From Drosophila pseudoobscura (lineage: Eukaryota; Arthropoda; Insecta; Diptera; Drosophilidae), in contig NC_046683.1 in the NCBI RefSeq assembly GCF_009870125.1, positions 10,478,001 to 10,542,000 of the forward strand: a stretch of 64,000 nucleotides of DNA, given 5' to 3'. Under the pieces are notes generated by a model. That model had not been told where the DNA came from and made no database searches. It worked only from the letters and a program-made list of their open reading frames with translations. The position numbers and the translations under genes are program-made. Position 1 is the first letter of the stretch; each line of letters begins with the position of its first letter. This document shows positions 12,881 to 25,200 of this stretch, in pieces.

Positions 12881-15800
12881 GAACTCTGTGCCGGCGGCCG
12901 CCTCCGCGGGCTACCCGCCTACCTGCCCTCACACACAAAAACATTTGCATCCTGTTTGCCTCAGAGTCCAAAGAAGAAGTCGGTGTCCTTCTGCTCTTCC
13001 GCTGTGCCGAATCCGTACCGGCGGGATCCAGCCACGAACAATATGGGGCAACAAATACCTCAATTCGGGGCCAAAATGTAGGTAAAGTGTCCGCCGCCGC
13101 CTCTCTGTCCCACTGCCAGAGAAGAGAGTCTCTCCGTCTCTCCGTCTGTACCCCGTCTGTCTGTGGCCCTCCAGTACTTGATTTCATTCAAAACGTTTGA
13201 TTCTCTATAAAGCGTAGAGTTCTTCTTCTGTTCTTCTCACACACAGGCACACAAATCTCGTGGGTCTGGCGTGAAACTGGTTTCATTTGATGCCCCACCG
13301 AAGAGAGAGAGAGGGAGAGGGGTAGAGAAGCCAAAATGAGATCGATTTATTCCATAAGCTAGCATAGGAATGTTCGGAATTCCCTGTGCAGGATATGCAT
13401 TCCAAAGTATACATCAAATATCATGTATCCTTTCGCTTACGGGAAATTCGTACAGATAATTTGGATAGCCAAAAAAGAGGTCTGAATTAATTGTAAGGGT
13501 ATTTGAAGCTTCGTTCGTTCGTTTCTCGCGTCTCGCTTCTAGCGTTCTTCTTCGATAAACAAAGGCGGGGGCGAACGATAGGGAAAGGATGGAGAACGGA
13601 GGATGGAGGATGGAATGGTGGAATGAATGGAAGCCGAGCAATGGACCAAGGTCAGGCGTCGAACACAGCCACAGCTGCCACAGGAGCAGCAGCAGAGCAG
13701 ACTGCTTAGATTCAGCCAGGATCTAGAACCGATCCGACCGATCCAACCCCCAAAAAGCAGAGCAGAGCAGAGCAGTGAAAATACTCGTTGGCCGCAGAGC
13801 CGAAAGGATCCTTCTACTAATTTGACTGTCAATCAAAAAGCAAAAGGCGAGCAAGGACACGGAACAGGAAGCAGTAGCAGCCTCCAGCCTCCAGCCTCCT
13901 GCCTCCTGCCTGATAATCGATGGGAATCAAATTTGCTTCCAAATTTTCCCAAAAAAACCTTCTTAGAAGGGGAGCGAGCGCGAGAAGGTGCTCAAACAAG
14001 CGCCTAAGTGGCAAGCGATACAAAGATACAACAGATACCCAGATACCCAGATACACGATACAACACAGATGGCAGAAAAAGGGTTGGGAGAGAGAGTGAG
14101 ATTAGATGGGAGGCAGGGAAGATGGAAGACAAATTGGCAAACGACTGGGCTTCCAGCCTCGAAGCCTCATCCCCCCCCAAGCCGCCTATCCACAGACACT
14201 GCCACGGCCACAGCCGCGGCGTTTGTCTGCCAAGTGAACAAACATTAGATGGACATACAAAAATACAAAAAAAAAAGAATGGAAAAAGGATGCCAAGGCA
14301 TCCTTCATATAATTAAAAATGTTTGAGCACTCGGAGAGAGAAAGGGAGCGAGAGACAGAGAGAAACGAACGCTCTTTGGAAATTTGAGAAACGTGTTTCT
14401 GCCTAGAAAAAAAATCACACACACTCACACACAACTCTGAACAGAAGCCGAAGCCAGAAGGAATTGTGGAAGGGGAGGGAAGGGAAAAGCCCCTTCTAAA
14501 CCTAAAAAAAAAGGCCAAAATCATATTTCCTCCAATCTCCAAATAAGAAATAAAAAATTGTTCTACTGAGGAGGAAACCTGATCATCATATGAGGGGCAC
14601 ACACACTCGAAGATACATATGAGAAGATCTCAAAGATACAACCCTTCTTTTCTAAGCACAAAACCTAAAGCAGAAGCTGCCTCCTTGTGGCAAGCGGCAT
14701 GTTTCCTTTGGAGGATTAAACCAAATGCTACAGAAAAACGATTTCATTCTCTCTCTCTGTCTCTATGTATATATCTCTATATCTCTGTGTGTCTCTTGTT
14801 TCCCTGAGATCTTTTTTTTTATATTTATTTTTTTGTTTACTTTGAATTCCTGCAAAGAAATTAGTAAGGATTTTTGTTTTGTGCTGCTGCTGTGGCTGCT
14901 GCTGGGTTTGCCTAGCAGCTTAGCTGTTGTTGCAACAAGCGGCTTAACACGCAACAAGCTGTGGCAACCAGACAGCAACACAGATACACACAGTCACACC
15001 GAGGCAGATTTAAATGGCATTTAAAATGTGCTTAATAGTGGGCGAGAGAGAGAGAGAGAGTCCCGTAAGCACAACAGCCACAGGATGCGCTCAATCACAG
15101 TTCTAGGGCTTAGTGGTCCGCTTTCGGGATGAACGCAAAGCTCTCACAGATAAAGCTCTTTCTTTCTATTATTGTTAAGAGATCTTTCTCTCTTGTTTTC
15201 CATCAATGCTACCTTGAAATTTACAACACAAGCTCTGAGCTCTGATGAGCTCACATCGCACCCTCATGATGCCCAGAATTGCATTGAATTGTACATGTCG
15301 CGTGCATGATTGTATACACCGAGCAAGGCTTTTTGGCTCTACTCCAAAGATCCTTTGGATGACATAATTTTTGGAGAACTTTCCAACATCCGGAAACTTA
15401 TTTTCTCCACAGAACCACAGCAGAATCTGTTCATTCATTCAGAAAATACGGTAGTACATATTCCCATCGCCTTTTTGGGATGGAGGACTGGAGGTCTTCT
15501 GTTTTCAGCCAAGAAATGATCTGTTTAGGTCTTGGATAAACATTTTCTTTTGCACTTCTTTGAGAATGGTTGGGAATGGGAAGCTGAAAGCCTCAAGAGA
15601 GTTGGGTCAAACTTTGATTTTCAGTTTGACAATTCCCATTCCCCTCCCCCCAGCTGTCTGTCCATCATTGATCTCTCTTCGCACCCTATTTGGACTCGAT
15701 TCCTACTCTTCGGAGTCCAGCGTGTGTGCGTGCGGTGCGGTGCGGTGTGGCAAGTATATCAATTTTTGTCAGATCAGGAAGACTCCTCAGGCTTCGCGGG

Positions 15801-16116
15801 AAGGAAAGCATAAAAAGGGTTAGAGCTTAGATGCAGGTAGAGCCACTGCTTTGTAGAGCCCTTGGGGTCTCTGGTCTTTGGTTTTTATGTGACAATGATG
15901 ATAGTTTCGCCTGCCCTGCCCGTCCCCTTCCCTACCCACCCTACCGTGAGGTGAGAGTTCCGTTCCATTCCTAGGGCTGCTGGGGCTGTTCCTTCCAGTG
16001 TTTGCTTACACCACTTGAGCCTTGAGGGAAACGTTGATGAGGGTCAGAGGATGAGCATGAGCATGAGGAGGATCTTTTCCTGGTCGTCTCCCTGCTCTGA
16101 GAGCCTTTTTTTTTGT

Positions 16117-16172
16117 TCTGCTGCTGCTGCTCCTGATGGTGATGGTGATGGTGATGCTGCTGCTACTGCTGC
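16117..16172 (+). repeat. (CTG)n and (GATGGT)n repeats
   Basis: A CTG run is followed by a GATGGT hexamer repeat and further CTG units, about 0.6 kb downstream of the first Imp coding exon on the minus strand. Confidence 0.75.
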
Positions 16173-16704
16173 ATGCCACTGGGTGATATGCCCAATTTAT
16201 CACAGGAAATTAGCTGCTATTTAGCAGCGTTGTATGTCCAAAAGGAGTTGGTTTTGTTGTTGTTCTGCTGCTGCGGGTGTGGCACAGAGCGAGGGGCAAG
16301 CTTCATGTTATTTGGCGTGATAATTTGTGCAATTGTGGATTGGCCAGAAAGACCAATCCCTGCCCCTTTTTGCTAGGGCTTTCCATTACTTATGAGACGT
16401 TATGGAGAGTAGAGTAGATTTTTGTGGGCAGCCCAAACGAATTGGTCGCCATTTTTTATGAGAAGAATTTCAGGCACAGTCTCAAGTACTTTGGGAGTAG
16501 GGAGTAGGGTCTGGGGTCTGGGGTCTGATATCCCTGTGTTCTTGTGGGTGGCAAAGCTACAAAGCATCACACAAACAAAACTACACAAAAAAAAGGCTAC
16601 AGTTTACAGTTTACAGATTACAGTGGTGGGGTGGGGTGGGGTGTGGTGAGTGGTAGGGGATTATGGGGAGTCAGTGATAGTAGATGGGTGGATTGGTTGG
16701 GGTA

Positions 16705-16730
16705 TGGTTTTGGTTTTGGTTTTGGTTTTT
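16705..16730 (+). repeat. (GTTTTG)n repeat next to the Imp splice donor
   Basis: Four near-perfect GGTTTT units lie about 65 bp inside the intron from the first Imp coding exon. Confidence 0.75.
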
Positions 16731-16794
16731 CGGTACAGAGAGATAGAGGAGTATTGGATCCTTTTGGATCTTTGGTTTTTTTTTGTATACATAC

Positions 16795-16907
16795 CTTGAG
16801 GTGCCAGCACCTTCCAACTGCTGCCGATCCAATGGCGGATCGAAGATCTGTTCGCGATCCTCCTTCGATAGCTCCAAGTCGGCGAACTGATCCAATTCGG
16901 ATGCCAT
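16795..16907 (-). CDS. Imp: Imp, first coding exon (37 codons + 2 nt)
   Basis: This exon begins with an ATG in a good fly context (CAAAAATGGC on the minus strand) and encodes 37 residues starting MASELDQFADLELSKEDREQ. It then ends in a strong donor (CAAG then GTATGTAT). The two leftover bases (AG) are completed by the first base (T) of the RRM exon at 400, giving an uninterrupted fusion GTS-S-VTTSKLL. That is the main reason to assign it to Imp. The N-terminal peptide is acidic and has no recognised domain, as expected for one of several alternative N termini of this gene. A frame continuing past the donor reads into a GTTTTG repeat and is not coding. The assignment rests on splice phase, strand and order rather than on a firm memory of this isoform. 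Confidence 0.75.
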
Positions 16908-19576
16908 TTTTGCTGATTTCGTTTTTTGTTCTTTTTGTTTGTTGTTGCTTTAACGAGGATTTTGTTGTATTTGATCGAATTTCTGGCTTTGGCTTAGCTC
17001 GCGTTTATATATCTATGTATAAAGTATTTATACGATATATATATAGTGTCTAGTAGTATCTATAGGAATAATTATGTTTTCTTCTCTGCCTAAACGATAT
17101 CGAAACGAAACCGAAACCGAAACTTGTGTGTGGTTTTTTTGGGGTGGAGCACTTTAGAATTCTTCGAATCGGGGATTGGTGGCGGGTGGTTCCAATAGAG
17201 CTTTCAAAATGGCTTACTCTTCGTACTCTTACTCTTACTCTTACTCTGCACTTTCTCTTTTCTTAGCTTTTCCCCTGTTTTTCATGTGTGTTTGGTGTTT
17301 TGTTTGGTGGGAGGATGGAATGATGGAACTTTTTCTGTTTTGCTCGCTCAATTAATCGATTCACACATGTCCTTGACAGATTAATTTTTAAAAATGCGTG
17401 TGTTGATTTTTTGTTGTTTGGTTTTTCGATTTGGTTTTGTTTGTTTATTTATTTGCTCTTGGTCGAAGAAACAAAACTTTTGCTGAGCCCGGAATAACTT
17501 TTGGCTGGTCAGGGATCTGGCGAGTTTTTAGTTATTTTTTGTTTTTATTTTTAATTACTTTTTCGTGTTGTCGAGTTAGCATTTCTTATGTTTTACTTAT
17601 GGCTTTTTTTTTTGCTTTTGTTGTGGGTCTTTTCACCGTTCTCCGTTTTTATTTTTTCTTCGTTGTTTAATTTGTTGAAAACAGTTTTGTTGTGAAATTT
17701 TACATTGGGTTTTTTTTTGCGCTCGAATTTGTGTTTTCCTTGTTCCAAAAAAGGGTTTTTGTTTTTTAGGATTTTGTTGTTGCTGTGTGTTTTGTTGTTG
17801 TTTTTTTTTTGTGGTGTCAATTGAGCCAAAAAGGGAAGAATAATCTGTGAAAGAGAATGGTGTTAAGTGGAAGAGTATGGTTAGTTTTGTGGATGGCCGA
17901 AAGAAAAAGACAAAAAATTAAGTTTTAGGCTGTGATTTTCCGAGGCGGACAGATAGAGAGGGAGAGAGAGAGAGAGAGGGGGACACGCAGAGCTTTTTGT
18001 TCCGTGTCCACCCACTGAACAACAGCTGTTTCGCCCAGCACAGAGATCGCCGGCCGGCTTTCTTTTCTGCTTTCATTGGCGCACGCACACACACACACAC
18101 GCACACGCATACACTGCTCTTTGCTTTCGTCATCAAGCTGCTCAGAGAGAGGCAGAGAGCGGGAGAGCTGGCGACTATTCGTGGGACGGTGGAACGTCGG
18201 GACGGTGGGACGGTGGGGTGGTGGACCATTAGAATAGATTTATGCGTGAGAGCGAGAGCTTTTTTGGCGGCTGCTGGCGCTGTCCCCAAAAGCTGATGAC
18301 TTTGATCATGGACGCCCCACGCCCCACACAACCACCCCCCTCCCCATCGCCTTTTGTCACTCTCCCTCTTTCTCTATATTCCCGTGTGCGTATGTTTGTG
18401 TGTGTGTTAAAAAAGTACCACTTCTCGCATATGGTCTCTACAAAAAAAACAAAAAAAATGTGCCCAAAAATGGGGAAATTTTTTTCTGCTGCTTTTCTGC
18501 TTTTGTTTTGTTTCGTTTCTTTCTGGTGGCTTACATTTTGTTGTTGTTGTTGCTTTTGTTGCTATTTCTTGTGTTTTAATTTTTTATGTTTTCTTGTTGG
18601 CAGTTGGGGGGGGGGGTTGGGGCAGGGAGGTGGGGCAGCTGTGCGGAGTAGTACCGGTTAGGGGCGGGAGGGGAGTGGAGCGCAGATGATGTCAGAGTGC
18701 CGTCTTTTTTTGTGTGTTTCTTTTGCTGCCACTGCTGTTGTTTTTTGTGTGGATTTTGACTTTGATTTTTTGTTTGCACGCGTTTTGATAGTTTATTTTT
18801 TTTTGTGATTGCCAAATTTACAGAATGGAATGTTTTCAAAAAAAGGTTTTTTTTTCGGTTTGAATTTACTTATTTTGTTGGCAGGCGATCTTTTTTTTTT
18901 TGGGCAACACCAAAAAATAACACAAAAAAAATATGAGAAAAACAATATTTAGGGGACATTATTTGAAATATACATATATATTTTTTTTTGTTGCACACCC
19001 ACACACCCGCACACTTACACCCGCATCGCACAAACACAAAGCAAGGAAAAGGTAAAAAAAAAAAATGTTGGGAAAAAACAAGTCAAAGTAAAAAATATGC
19101 CACGAAAAAAAAGTAACAGCAAAAACAACAGTATGGAGCAGCCCAGCCCCCCTCTCGCACTCACTACACCCCCGCGCGCTCTCTCCAGTGCTCTCTGGTG
19201 GCTCTCCTCTCTCTCTCTCCGCCTTGTTGTTTTTGTTCAAGTTTTTCTCTAATTATTTGGGGACGCAGGCGTAGGCGCACATGGGGTCGGGGGAGAACAG
19301 TGGGGGCCGCCCGTGACTGAATGAATGTCGGATCCGTGGCGCGAAACGTGGAAAAACTTGAATACTTTTTTTGTTTGTGATAACAAAACCAACAAATAAA
19401 AAAATGATAGTATGCTTGTCTTTGCGTCGTGCGGTATTTTTGTGTGTTTGGTTTAAACAAATTTGTTGTGGTATTTGTGTATATTTTTGATGGTTTTTTG
19501 GGTTTTTTCTTTCTTTTTTTTTTTTGCTGAAGGGGAGAAGGCGCTGAACACGGATCCGCGACGTTGCGTTGCTTAC
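16908..19576 (-). other. Imp 5' region upstream of the first coding exon, T-rich on the plus strand
   Basis: No coding exon is supported. The plus strand is unusually rich in T and TTTTG runs (17,280-17,830, 18,480-18,960, 19,330-19,530), which gives A/CAAAA-rich transcripts on the minus strand. Smaller repeats are ACTCTT (17,219-17,246), GA (17,952-17,979) and CA (18,082-18,113). The stretch is plausibly 5' leader and first intron of Imp. Confidence 0.5.
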
Positions 19577-19817
19577 AGTTAGGATGGTTTTGTGGGATAA
19601 TATCAACGGAAACGGAACTACTTTTCTGAATTCGGTTAAAAGCGCCAACCGCCAAAATTTTAACCAAATTTCTGTTGTTTCGTTGCCGCGGCCGAGAAAA
19701 GATTGAGGCAGCAAAAGTCCACAGTGTCTCCTTTTACATTTTTCCACAACCACCGTACAACCCGTCGCCCGACGCGCCATCGCTGCTGGCGTCGCTGTCG
19801 CTTCGGATTTTGAGTGT
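19577..19817 (-). other. Candidate Imp 5' untranslated exon
   Basis: On the minus strand a GC-richer block with mixed base composition ends in a good donor (CTAACT then GTAAGC; last exon base 19,577). It starts near the TTGAGTGT-containing inverted repeat described separately. This pattern fits a leader exon feeding the coding exon at 16,907. A possible minus-strand acceptor (TTTAGGCAG, about 17,083-17,091) is weak. There is no transcript evidence here, so this is a hypothesis. Confidence 0.22.
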
Positions 19818-20308
19818 GATTTTGAGCGCCGCTCGCGCCTTGAGTGTTTGTTATTTTTTGAGCTGATTGTTATTTTGAAAATAGCAATTACACTCAATTG
19901 GGAGAGCTGGTATGAAAGTTTCCATACCCTATGTTTCTATGTAATCAAATGTAAACGATGCACGAGAGTGATAGTTTGTTGATAAACCTAGAAACCAAAT
20001 GTTGGCCAATTCTACTTGCAAGTTACTGGTAATCCTAGTACTGTTGCAGGGAAATGTTTTGTTGAGTATGGAGCTTCCCTTCATGGAGGGAATGGAGCTT
20101 CATCTCAACCATTGTATAGTGTCCTTTTTCAAGCGTGTTCAAATGTTGCCCCATCTGTGCTTAAATGTTGCTGTAAAACGTGCCCAGAGAGACCTGGAGC
20201 GCCAAGCCGAGAGCGCCGCTCTTGCGCGTTGAGTGTGATTATTATTCGTCCCCATACAAATGACACTCAAAATCCCAACCAGCGACCGCGACGCCAGCAG
20301 CGTTGCCT
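19773..20308. promoter_or_regulatory. TTGAGTGT cluster with inverted and direct repeats; candidate promoter
   Basis: The octamer TTGAGTGT or its complement occurs five times in 461 bp: 19,810, 19,840 and 20,229 on plus, 19,890 and 20,263 on minus. One copy lies in a block of about 44 bp (19,773-19,817, minus strand), ACACTCAAAATCC... GCGACGCCAGCAGCG, that recurs on the plus strand at 20,263-20,308 with few mismatches. A second block, GAGCGCCGCTC followed by GCGC and TTGAGTGT, occurs twice on plus (19,824-19,847 and 20,211-20,236). The octamer resembles the CACTCAAG core bound by some NK-2-class homeodomain proteins; that link is inference. Confidence 0.45.
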
Positions 20309-20745
20309 GCTCGGTCTGCTTCGTTTCTCGCGATCGTCGCTGATGTTGTTGAATTGGGATGCTGAGTGCGTCTCTTATTTCTGAGTTATTTCGCTTGAAG
20401 AGAACTAACTGTTGCTGTAGCTACTAGACTCCGGCTTTAATAAGTGCAAACGTCTCATCAATTTTATATTATCCTAATTTTTCAAGGGTAGCAAGAGAAA
20501 ACTCTGCTGGCGTTGCTGCTTGAGTCTAATGACTACTTTGTATGAGGGCAAGAGAGCACCAATGCTCAGTTTTGCGTGATGAGCGAGTTAGAGGCAAAAT
20601 GTCATTAAAAATTTCCCTACTTTTTTATGATAAATATCAAATGTAAATAATATATTTTTTATATAAAAAATACATTTATGATATTTTTAAATATTACAAC
20701 CCTCTCTCTCTCAACAGAGGATTTTGAAGTAGGCCGCCATCAAAG

Positions 20746-20834
20746 AGCAGCAGAAGCAGCAGCAGCAGAGCTGAAAGAGCTGCTAACAGAAGCAGCAACG
20801 AGAGAAGATAGCAGCAGCAGCAGCAGCAGCAGCG
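20746..20834 (+). repeat. (CAG)n trinucleotide repeat region
   Basis: Two CAG/AGC tracts (about 20,746-20,767 and 20,811-20,832) flank a short unique spacer. Confidence 0.85.
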
Positions 20835-21282
20835 CTGCGACAGTTTCACTCGAACCACATGCCTTGTGATTCTTCTCTTTTTTCGGCAAACGTCGTTGTC
20901 GCTGCTGCCCAAAATTCCTATGCGCGTAGACAGCGTCGCGACGACGCTCACACAAGCAAACACACTCACACGCATACTCACACAGCCGGAGAGCACAGCG
21001 GCAGCGGCAGCGACAGCGACAGCACCGAACGGAACAGCAGGCAAGAAGACGCACAAAAGCAAATGCGATTGCGGTATGTATTGCCGAAAATTTCAGTGAG
21101 TGAGCGAGTGAGCTGGTGACTGAGTGAGTTGCCAAGTGGCGTCGCAGTCGCCGTCGCTGTCGCTGTCGCCGTTGCCCAAAAAATGAAGAGAACCCAGACA
21201 CAGATATATATACACACAGATATACACACATACACACACCTACTGGCTGGCACACGGGGGAACCATTGTGGATGGAGAGAGA

Positions 21283-21311
21283 TGGTGACGACGACGACGA
21301 CGACGACGGCG
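21283..21311 (+). repeat. (GAC)n trinucleotide repeat
   Basis: About eight GAC/ACG units. Confidence 0.85.
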
Positions 21312-22200
21312 CTTAAGCTCGAAAAGGAAGAAGGAAGCGGCAAAGGAAGTGGACACAAAAGCTGCTCCTGCTCCTGTTGCCCTCTGCCGTTTCTTAGAAG
21401 GCAGCAACAAAAAACCAAAAAAAAAAAGAGCGCAAAAAGCTGCCAAAAATTGAAAAACGAAAACGAAATGCGAGCAGTGGGAAAGGGGATGGGGGAGATT
21501 CTGTCCAAAATGCTTTAAGCTCGTTTCACATGGAACCTAGTCACAGGGGAGAGGGAAACAGAGAGGTGTTTGAGGAGGGGTGGAACACGGGGCTAGTCCT
21601 TGAGTTTATGTTTTATTTTTTTTCTTTTCGTTTCTGGCAAAAGTTTAATTCCAAAAGTACGATTAGTCCTGTTATTTTGAGCCCACACACAAAAAACAAT
21701 CGACTTTTTACTATGGAGATTTAACCATGGAAAATTCCATACTCAAACTTGATTTAACTGATCCAGGAAATCCCAGGCTTCAGAGTTTTCCCATAAAGCT
21801 ATGAACGGATACCAATTCTGAAGAGCAGAAACATTATTCAAAGATCCTTTAAGATTCCTCCATTATAGGAAATCCGAAGCAAAGCCAAGAATATTCTGTG
21901 TAAATGGCACGTTAGCAAAATTGAATGGAGAAATCGAAAACGTGCGGAAAGGGGTCTCCCGGAGCCCCATCATTCTATGGGAATTTCATTTCCCATCATT
22001 GGAGCCTTTCCTCTCAATTTCTCTCATGATGTTGGCATTCTTTTCGCTCACTTTCCACGTGCCCCGTCGTCCGCTGGCATTTCCTGTTGCAATTATCCAA
22101 TTGAAAAGGGTTTGCCTGAAGGTCACTTGTTGCATGCAACGCGTTGCAACACTTCCACTTCTGCCAGGCTCTGGCACAGGCGCAGGCACACTCCCGTCCT

Positions 22201-22232
22201 CCCTGCCCTGCCCTGCCCTGCCCTGCCCTGCC
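22201..22232 (+). repeat. (CCCTG)n pentanucleotide repeat
   Basis: Six perfect CCCTG units. A related GTGCC run is at 22,499-22,525. Confidence 0.9.
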
Positions 22233-25200
22233 GTCTTCTTCGTATTCTGCTTCTGGTTGTAAGCCCTGCACGCGTCGCAATCAAAACAAAATCAGAATCG
22301 ACAAGAGTCAGCAGGGTGGAGGCAGGAGGGTACCGAGGCAAGAAAAGGAATGGAAAGGGTCCATGGTCCAGGGTCCAGGGTCCAGGGTCCAAGGGGTGTG
22401 TATATGTGGCAGTGGCTGTGGCAACTGCAGCAATTGCAGTTGTTGAAGGTGACATTAATTGGCGTTTAATAGGCATCATCTCCGACCGTTGAAAGGGTGC
22501 CGTGCCGTGCCGTGCCATGCCCTGCCGAGTCGTGCCGCCCAAGGGTTGGCGGGCGGATAGTGCATGCCCCGAACCGAACCACAACCAAAACCAAAACCGA
22601 GCCGAACCGAGCCGAATCCCCTTTCCTGACAAGCCAATTAGCGGCTTGAAAAGCTTCCTTGTTGCTGCCTCCGCAACAAAAAGCTGCAACAAAAGTGCAT
22701 CGTCAGAGGGTTCAAGCAGCACCACAACCACCACAGGGGTGGCTATGGCTATGACTCGTCACGTTCCACGTTGGTGGTCGGCCGGTCGGTCGGCCGGTCG
22801 GTTGCAACAAAATCCTCCCACCACAAGGGGTTGCCCTGGCTGTTGAGTGGTCCGTCAGTGCGTCAGTGGGCGTGGGCAGGCGGTCTCCTCCTCCTCATCC
22901 CACCCCCATTTGTGCGCCATCGGCGAATAACCGAAGGCTGTCTGTCGTTCGACCCGTACCGACCCCATCCAGCCTGTTGCACTCTTTGTTGCATGCGGCA
23001 CAAAATGGCGCGCGCGCAGCAAACTGCAGCAGCAGAGGCCAGAGTGTGTGTGTGTGCGGTGTGCGGTGTGTGGTGTGTGGCGCAGCAACCCCTCAAAAGT
23101 ATGCAATAGCAGGCCTATCCAGCCGCCACCCCCCCACACCCGCCCACCAGCTCACGTGGCAGAGCGAAAGAGAAGGAAACCGAGTCCTGCGAATGGCATT
23201 GTCGAGAGCTATGTGCATATTTCCGTATCCGCCTGCTCGTCTGTCCGTCTATCTGTCTGTCTGTCGGTCTGCCCCTCTGCTCCTGCATATGGGTCTCTGG
23301 GTGGTGGTCATTGGATGGTGGGTGCTGGGTGCTGGGTGGCGGCCAAGTGGTGGATTGCAATTTGACGAATGCAATGGCGAATGCAGATAGACGGACAGTT
23401 GATAGATTGAAAGGAAGAAACCAATTATAATGAAAATATTGTTTGGATTGGTCTGCCACTCTTTCAAGACTTAAGATCCTTCAGTTTTTGTAATTTGTTC
23501 CTTTCTTTGCTGTTTGTTCACTTCTAAACATATGTGCTAAAAGTGCAGTCCATAATTTTCAAAGGCGAAAATATTGTCACATTAGAGACTTTCCCTTGCC
23601 AGTGCGGGATTTCTATGAAAAGTGAGCAGAATGTTATTTTTAAAAAGATGATGACCATCATTTGCTGGTCTGTATCTTGTATATATATCTAACTACATAT
23701 CTTTATGTCTTATAGATTAACCACTCGAAGGACACTTCAACGGGGAAAAAGACATTTGAAACTCTCTTATGGGTAGATTTGGAATCAATAAATAAATCCC
23801 GATCAAGACAGCATTAACACGCGAAAACCTCCAAATATATGAATAAGTCGGTACCGATAATAACAAAGCACTATCTCAAATACATAACACATCGATTATA
23901 GATCATATTATATTATTGTTTATTATAGAAGCCAAAACTCAAGAAATTGTATTTTTGCAAAATACCAATCCCCGTCCCCTTTTTGTTTCAGTTTCTGTTT
24001 GTATTTGAAGATTCCATCAGAATCATAAATCATATGGTAATAGCCAGAACGATGGATCTGCCAGGGGTATCGTATCTGAGAGCAGGAAGGCGGCATGGCA
24101 CAGACAAATGTGACACCGCTCTAGGGTTAATCTCTGGCATATATCCTGACGCCGGCTCTCTATCGCACACACACACATACATACGCAGGCAAAACAGAAC
24201 ACAGGACATTAAACAATTGAACGCGAAATGATTTGAGGGACGGGGGGAATCGGGGGAACGGAGGGGCAACGAGTGGCTACAGGACACACCATTCACCATT
24301 CACCATTATATAATAGGTGAAGCGTGCAACGGCAGAGATCGCGGGGCAACCAGCTGCCTACCTAAGCTTTTTCTTAGAGCCAAAGGCTTTCAAGGACAGG
24401 GCCACAAATCATCTCTACGCTCAAGTACAGTTGTGTCCGTTCGGGGAGAGTGCGGATTGCGGATTGCGGAAGAGAAAGAAAGAAATGGCGGGAAGAGTGC
24501 CAGAGAATATCGTTGGGGGGGATCCTCCCACAGATATCAAGGAATGTTGAGGGTTTAGGCTAATTCTAATTCAAATTCTGTTCGCTGTAGAGTTCTGTTT
24601 GTGTCCCCCGCCCCCTCCCCGAGGATGGGGAGGGGCTGTTGAACTTTAAAATTGATTTGATTTTTCGCATCTTCCATGCGCCTTTGGCCCCACTCGAGAA
24701 TGCATTAAATTTAGACAGATAAGAATGAGGAAGGAAGACGAGAGAAGCAGCAACAGCATAGAGAGGCAGACACTTCATTCATGCCACGCGCGTCCCGTGC
24801 CGTCGACATTTAAAATAGACACGGATACCTCGGCATCTACCTCCGCCAGTGGCACGCCACATCCAACGCATTCATCCACAGTGGAGCCCTACCATTCTGG
24901 CACAGAACCCTCTCAACGGTGGCTCTCCGCGCCGGCTAGTGGCCAGTGGTGGTCACACTGTGGTGGTGCTACAATGTTGCTACTGTGGCAACTGTTGGAC
25001 GTTGGCGTCTAGAGTTGGGGTCTAGAAATCTCCCATTAAAATTATGAATGGAAAGGACAGATGTGGGCCCCCTAGGAATACGCCTACACATAGTAGAGAA
25101 TGAATCGGAATCAATGTGAATAAGAACAGAATGTAGGAGACAAAGATCGCCCACAAGCGGAGAGTGAATAAGGACATAAGGACATAGCCCTATCAGGGTC

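Larger units (their letters stand above)
401..16794 (-). other. Imp: Imp first coding intron, 16.4 kb, microsatellite-rich
   Basis: This interval lies between the first coding exon of Imp and its RRM exon. I see no convincing coding exon in it. It is crowded with (CA/GT)n, (GA/CT)n, (CAG)n, (GTT)n and longer short-period repeats, listed separately where prominent. It also contains one Helitron relic and one AT-rich island with few repeats. Open frames here are composed of repeat-derived Ser, Arg, His-Thr or Leu-Ser runs and have no family signature. Alternative first exons of Imp could be present. A weak minus-strand donor (CACAG then GTAACG, near 1,520) is one candidate, but I cannot confirm any. 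Confidence 0.7.
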
